Source: SG8-41 sp032123035 (GTDB lineage Bacteria > Pseudomonadota > Gammaproteobacteria > Burkholderiales > SG8-41). Taken from it: a stretch of 15,195 nt of DNA. Both the position numbers and the translations under genes were made by a program. Location: assembly GCA_032123035.1 (NCBI GenBank), contig JAQBFV010000043.1, forward strand, positions 1-15,195. Reading direction: 5' to 3'. Below, in pieces: positions 13,277 to 15,195 of this stretch (position 1 is the stretch's first letter; each line of letters begins with the position of its first letter). The notes beneath the pieces were generated by a model. The model ran no database searches. It saw nothing but the letters and a program-made list of their open reading frames with translations, and was not told where the DNA came from.

Positions 13277-13319
13277 CGTCAACTACCTTTCCCGTTCAAC
13301 GACAACTAGAGTTCCCGTT
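13277..13319. repeat. Putative IS21 terminal repeats
   Basis: Two imperfect 20-nt repeats (13277-13296 and 13300-13319) share 16 positions, with common cores CAACTA and TTCCCGTT. Such repeats are the expected IstA binding sites at IS21 ends. A matching set should exist, inverted, at the other end beyond the window. Confidence 0.6.
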
Positions 13320-13361
13320 ACCTATCCATCGTGCTCGACCACTTACCAGCAAAGTGTCAAT

Positions 13362-13455
13362 GCTTCACTCCGGGGTCGCGCCGGAGGGAGCGGACTAATA
13401 AAAAAGATGCGAAGCCTCCTTGTCCGCTCCCGGAGGTGGGGCCTCGGAGTGAAGC
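13362..13455. repeat. Long interrupted hairpin in the IS non-coding end
   Basis: Outer arms of 11 nt match perfectly (GCTTCACTCCG 13362-13372 with CGGAGTGAAGC 13445-13455). Inner arms of 9 nt also match (GGAGCGGAC 13387-13395 with GTCCGCTCC 13422-13430). In transcripts leaving istB this could form a stem with an A/U-rich loop. It might limit readthrough in either direction, but there is no U-tract directly after it. Confidence 0.75.
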
Positions 13456-13571
13456 GGCGTCTTCGGTGCACCCCCAAGTGATGCAAAGGGGGGTACCTGA
13501 GGTATGGACCAAGCCGACAAGACGTCTCCTGCGGCGAATCTCGCGGTCGTTTTGTCGAGTGGGGACCGGAA

Positions 13572-14360
13572 TCATGGCTCACTTCTGTTTTCTGCCGTCT
13601 TGGCCGCTTTCGCCTTGTTCGTCTTCGATTGCTCGAGTCGATAGCTCGCAACGTTGAGCTCGAGGATGATGCTGTGGTGCACGAGCCGGTCGATCGCCGC
13701 GGCCGTCGTCATGGGGTCCTTGAAGATCTTCTCCCATTTCGAGAACGGGAGATTGCTCGTGAGCATCACGCTGCCGCGCTCGTACCGCTCGGCCAACAGC
13801 GTGAACAGGACCTCCATCTCTTCGCGATCTTGCTGGACGTAGCCGATGTCATCGATGATGAGCGGACGGAACTTCGCGAGCCGTTTCAACAGACGGGCGA
13901 GATGTAGCTCGCGTTTCGCCGCCAACAACTCCTGCACCAAGAGACTGCATGTCGTGAACAAAACTCGATGTCCTCGATGGATGAGCTCTTGTCCGATGGC
14001 ACACAGCAGGTGAGTCTTCCCGCTGCCGGGATTACCGAACGCGAGGAGGTTCTCGTGGCGGTCAACGAACGAGCCCTCGAGCAAAGTGTCGAGTTGCACG
14101 TCGAGCTTCCTGGGCAGGCGCTTGCGTTCAAACGCCGCCCAGCTCTTTTCCAGCGGTAGCTTCGATTCTCGTAGATATCGAACAACGCGATTCTGGCGCC
14201 TTGCTTCTACCTCGAGCTCCACCACTTCATGGAGGTAATGCTCGTAGGTCGAGGAGTTCTTCTCCGCAAGCTTGCCCTGCTGCTCGTAGCACTGGCGAAT
14301 CGTTGGAAGACGAAGACTTTTCAGGTTTTGATTCAGCTGTTTCTTCGCCTCCGCTAACAT
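13572..14360 (-). CDS. istB: IS21-family transposition helper ATPase IstB
   Basis: 262 residues, standard IstB length. It is an AAA+ ATPase that, in IS21, forms a DNA-bound oligomer, selects the target and stimulates the IstA transposase. The N-terminal helical domain (1-90) precedes Walker A GNPGSGKT (109-116) and Walker B LIIDD (167-171). TSNLPFSKW (191-199) carries the sensor residues and AAIDRLVHHS (211-220) the arginine-finger region. The C terminus is Lys-rich. The start ATG overlaps the istA stop by 7 bp (ATGTTAG), with AGGTGG upstream inside istA, indicating translational coupling. There is no frameshift or missing motif, so the helper appears intact. Confidence 0.96.
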   Translation of the reverse strand: MLAEAKKQLNQNLKSLRLPTIRQCYEQQGKLAEKNSSTYEHYLHEVVELEVEARRQNRVVRYLRESKLPLEKSWAAFERKRLPRKLDVQLDTLLEGSFVDRHENLLAFGNPGSGKTHLLCAIGQELIHRGHRVLFTTCSLLVQELLAAKRELHLARLLKRLAKFRPLIIDDIGYVQQDREEMEVLFTLLAERYERGSVMLTSNLPFSKWEKIFKDPMTTAAAIDRLVHHSIILELNVASYRLEQSKTNKAKAAKTAENRSEP

Positions 14361-15195
14361 CGCACCACCTCGTCTTCGCCATCCAGCAGATGGTCATACG
14401 CGGTGAGCTCGACTTCGTCGATATGCACGTCTTCCAGCGGTGGTTTTTCCGACGACTGCAATAGTGCTTCGACCGCTTCGAAAGTTGGCAGCTCACCGGC
14501 TCGTACAAGCCGACCCAAGGCCGCGTCCACCGCCGCTTCGCTCAGTCGCGCCGCATGCTGCAAAATCCGAAGATAGTCCTTGCTGGCGCGCGACGATGTA
14601 AAGTGTTGACGCAGCATGTCGTATACCATCCGAAACCACGTCGTCGGGAACAGCTCTTCTCGGTAGCGGTAGTTCTCGAACGCTCCCGGTTTGCAAACCA
14701 GCCAGTCGATGATGTGGCGATACTCAATCCGATGCCTACCCGAGCCGCGCAGCCGAGGCAATGTGTCCACCTGGCGCTGTGCGTACCACACCTGGAGCTC
14801 GTCGGCGTGAACACGAATCTCCACATCCTCGCCGATTAGCCGGCTGTCCACCGAGTAGATATTGTTGTCGACACGGATCGTGGAATTGTTTCGCTTTACA
14901 CCCACGCAAACTCGCTTGTACGACTCCAGCCGTCTTTCTGGCAAGCGACGAAGCCGCTTCAACTCCTCCTGCAATCGAACTCGGCGACCAGAGTTGAGCT
15001 CCTCGAAGAGCCGCTCCAGGAACTTCCTGTAGTCTTCGCGTGATTCGAACTCACGACTACCTCGTAGCATCAGCGCTTGATCCAACGCTTCCTTCAGCCG
15101 GTGATGACGCTGCTCGATGTCGCCGTTCTCGTTGGGCTTCGAAGCCTGGATGCGACGTCCTTCCACTCCGTAATACGCCAGAAGGGACCGATACC
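14354..15195 (-). CDS. istA: IS21-family transposase IstA, C-terminal part (5' end outside window)
   Basis: The frame stays open to the right edge, so this is the C-terminal 280 residues or so of a protein usually near 500. The first visible residues read YRSLLAYYGVEGRRIQ, followed by KPNENGDIEQRHHRLKEAL. That stretch contains the glutamate of the DDE catalytic triad of the retroviral-integrase-like core. GSREFESREDYRKFLERLF and the post-core beta-barrel region (NNIYSVDSRLIGEDVEI, then VWYAQRQV) follow, as in other IstA proteins. The C-terminal domain, which contacts IstB, is complete, ending DGEDEVVRC. A GTG at 15166 is internal and not a start. The N-terminal DNA-binding domain and the two catalytic aspartates lie beyond the window. 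Confidence 0.95.
   Translation of the reverse strand, partial: YRSLLAYYGVEGRRIQASKPNENGDIEQRHHRLKEALDQALMLRGSREFESREDYRKFLERLFEELNSGRRVRLQEELKRLRRLPERRLESYKRVCVGVKRNNSTIRVDNNIYSVDSRLIGEDVEIRVHADELQVWYAQRQVDTLPRLRGSGRHRIEYRHIIDWLVCKPGAFENYRYREELFPTTWFRMVYDMLRQHFTSSRASKDYLRILQHAARLSEAAVDAALGRLVRAGELPTFEAVEALLQSSEKPPLEDVHIDEVELTAYDHLLDGEDEVVRC

Larger units (their letters stand above)
13270..15195 (-). mobile_element. IS21-family insertion sequence, one end (truncated by window edge)
   Basis: It contains the diagnostic istA-istB pair in translational overlap. The right end is placed at 13270 because the sequence read inward starts TGTCCAGCGTCAAC. Two 20-nt repeats with 23-bp spacing follow (13277-13296 and 13300-13319, sharing CAACTA and TTCCCGTT), like the multiple terminal repeats of IS21 elements. 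The exact end and any target-site duplication cannot be confirmed because the other end is outside. The 317-bp gene-free stretch 13255-13571 is the IS non-coding end, including the hairpin at 13362-13455; nothing else was seen in it. Confidence 0.8.

Noticed and set aside
13331..13657. Small + strand gene in the IS end
   Set aside because: It overlaps the IS non-coding end and the istB 3' end in antisense, with no ribosome site or recognisable protein.
15164..15166. GTG as the start of istA
   Set aside because: The frame continues upstream to the window edge with recognisable IstA sequence (SLLAYYG), so the start is outside.

Overview
The window looks like an accessory chromosomal region of a GC-rich betaproteobacterium, most likely Burkholderiales or a relative from soil or groundwater. 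The evidence is the gene content: a TctC/Bug-type periplasmic binding protein, a class III (CaiB/BaiF) CoA transferase, a TauD-like dioxygenase, an AS-family amidase and a PanE-like reductase. No rRNA, tRNA, CRISPR array or phage gene was seen. The assignment is inference; no marker gene is present.

Layout. Positions 1-393 hold a strong terminator of an upstream gene, then short repeats. Next come an isocitrate/isopropylmalate dehydrogenase-family gene (394-1449, +), a TauD-type dioxygenase (1669-2526, +), a PanE-like reductase (2705-3763, -) and a second dehydrogenase paralogous to the first (3877-4932, +). An amidase (5281-6630, -), a secreted four-cysteine protein of unknown function (6719-7225, +), a CoA transferase (7301-8524, -), a Bug-type binding protein (8710-9681, +) and an atypical short-chain dehydrogenase (9846-10640, +) follow. 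The right part holds a bicupin protein (10998-11861, +), an 83-residue orphan (12079-12330, +), a class I methyltransferase (12427-13254, -) and one end of an IS21-family insertion sequence with istB complete and istA running off the right edge.

Apart from istAB, almost every gene stands alone with its own spacer, and strands alternate often. The enzymes together suggest catabolism of an organic acid or amide: uptake by a Bug-type protein, amide hydrolysis, CoA transfer, hydroxylation and oxidation. No shared substrate can be read from the sequence and no transcriptional regulator is present. Several enzymes carry substitutions at expected catalytic positions: both dehydrogenases have Gln where the family has Tyr, and the SDR lacks the Ser and Tyr of its tetrad.

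The most striking feature is the intergenic DNA. Most longer spacers contain low-complexity repeats: 7-bp tandem arrays (GTGAAAC, GTAAGCG and AACCTTG types), a 13-bp tandem array followed by its own inverted copy, 42-bp direct repeats followed by inverted copies, dispersed ~25-bp ACCGCGGAG...GAGAA units, and GC-rich hairpin composites. The GTGAAAC heptamer arrays occur with the same unit order at several places and flank the bicupin gene as inverted copies. One array ends 14 bp before its start codon and the other encodes its last residues and stop codon.
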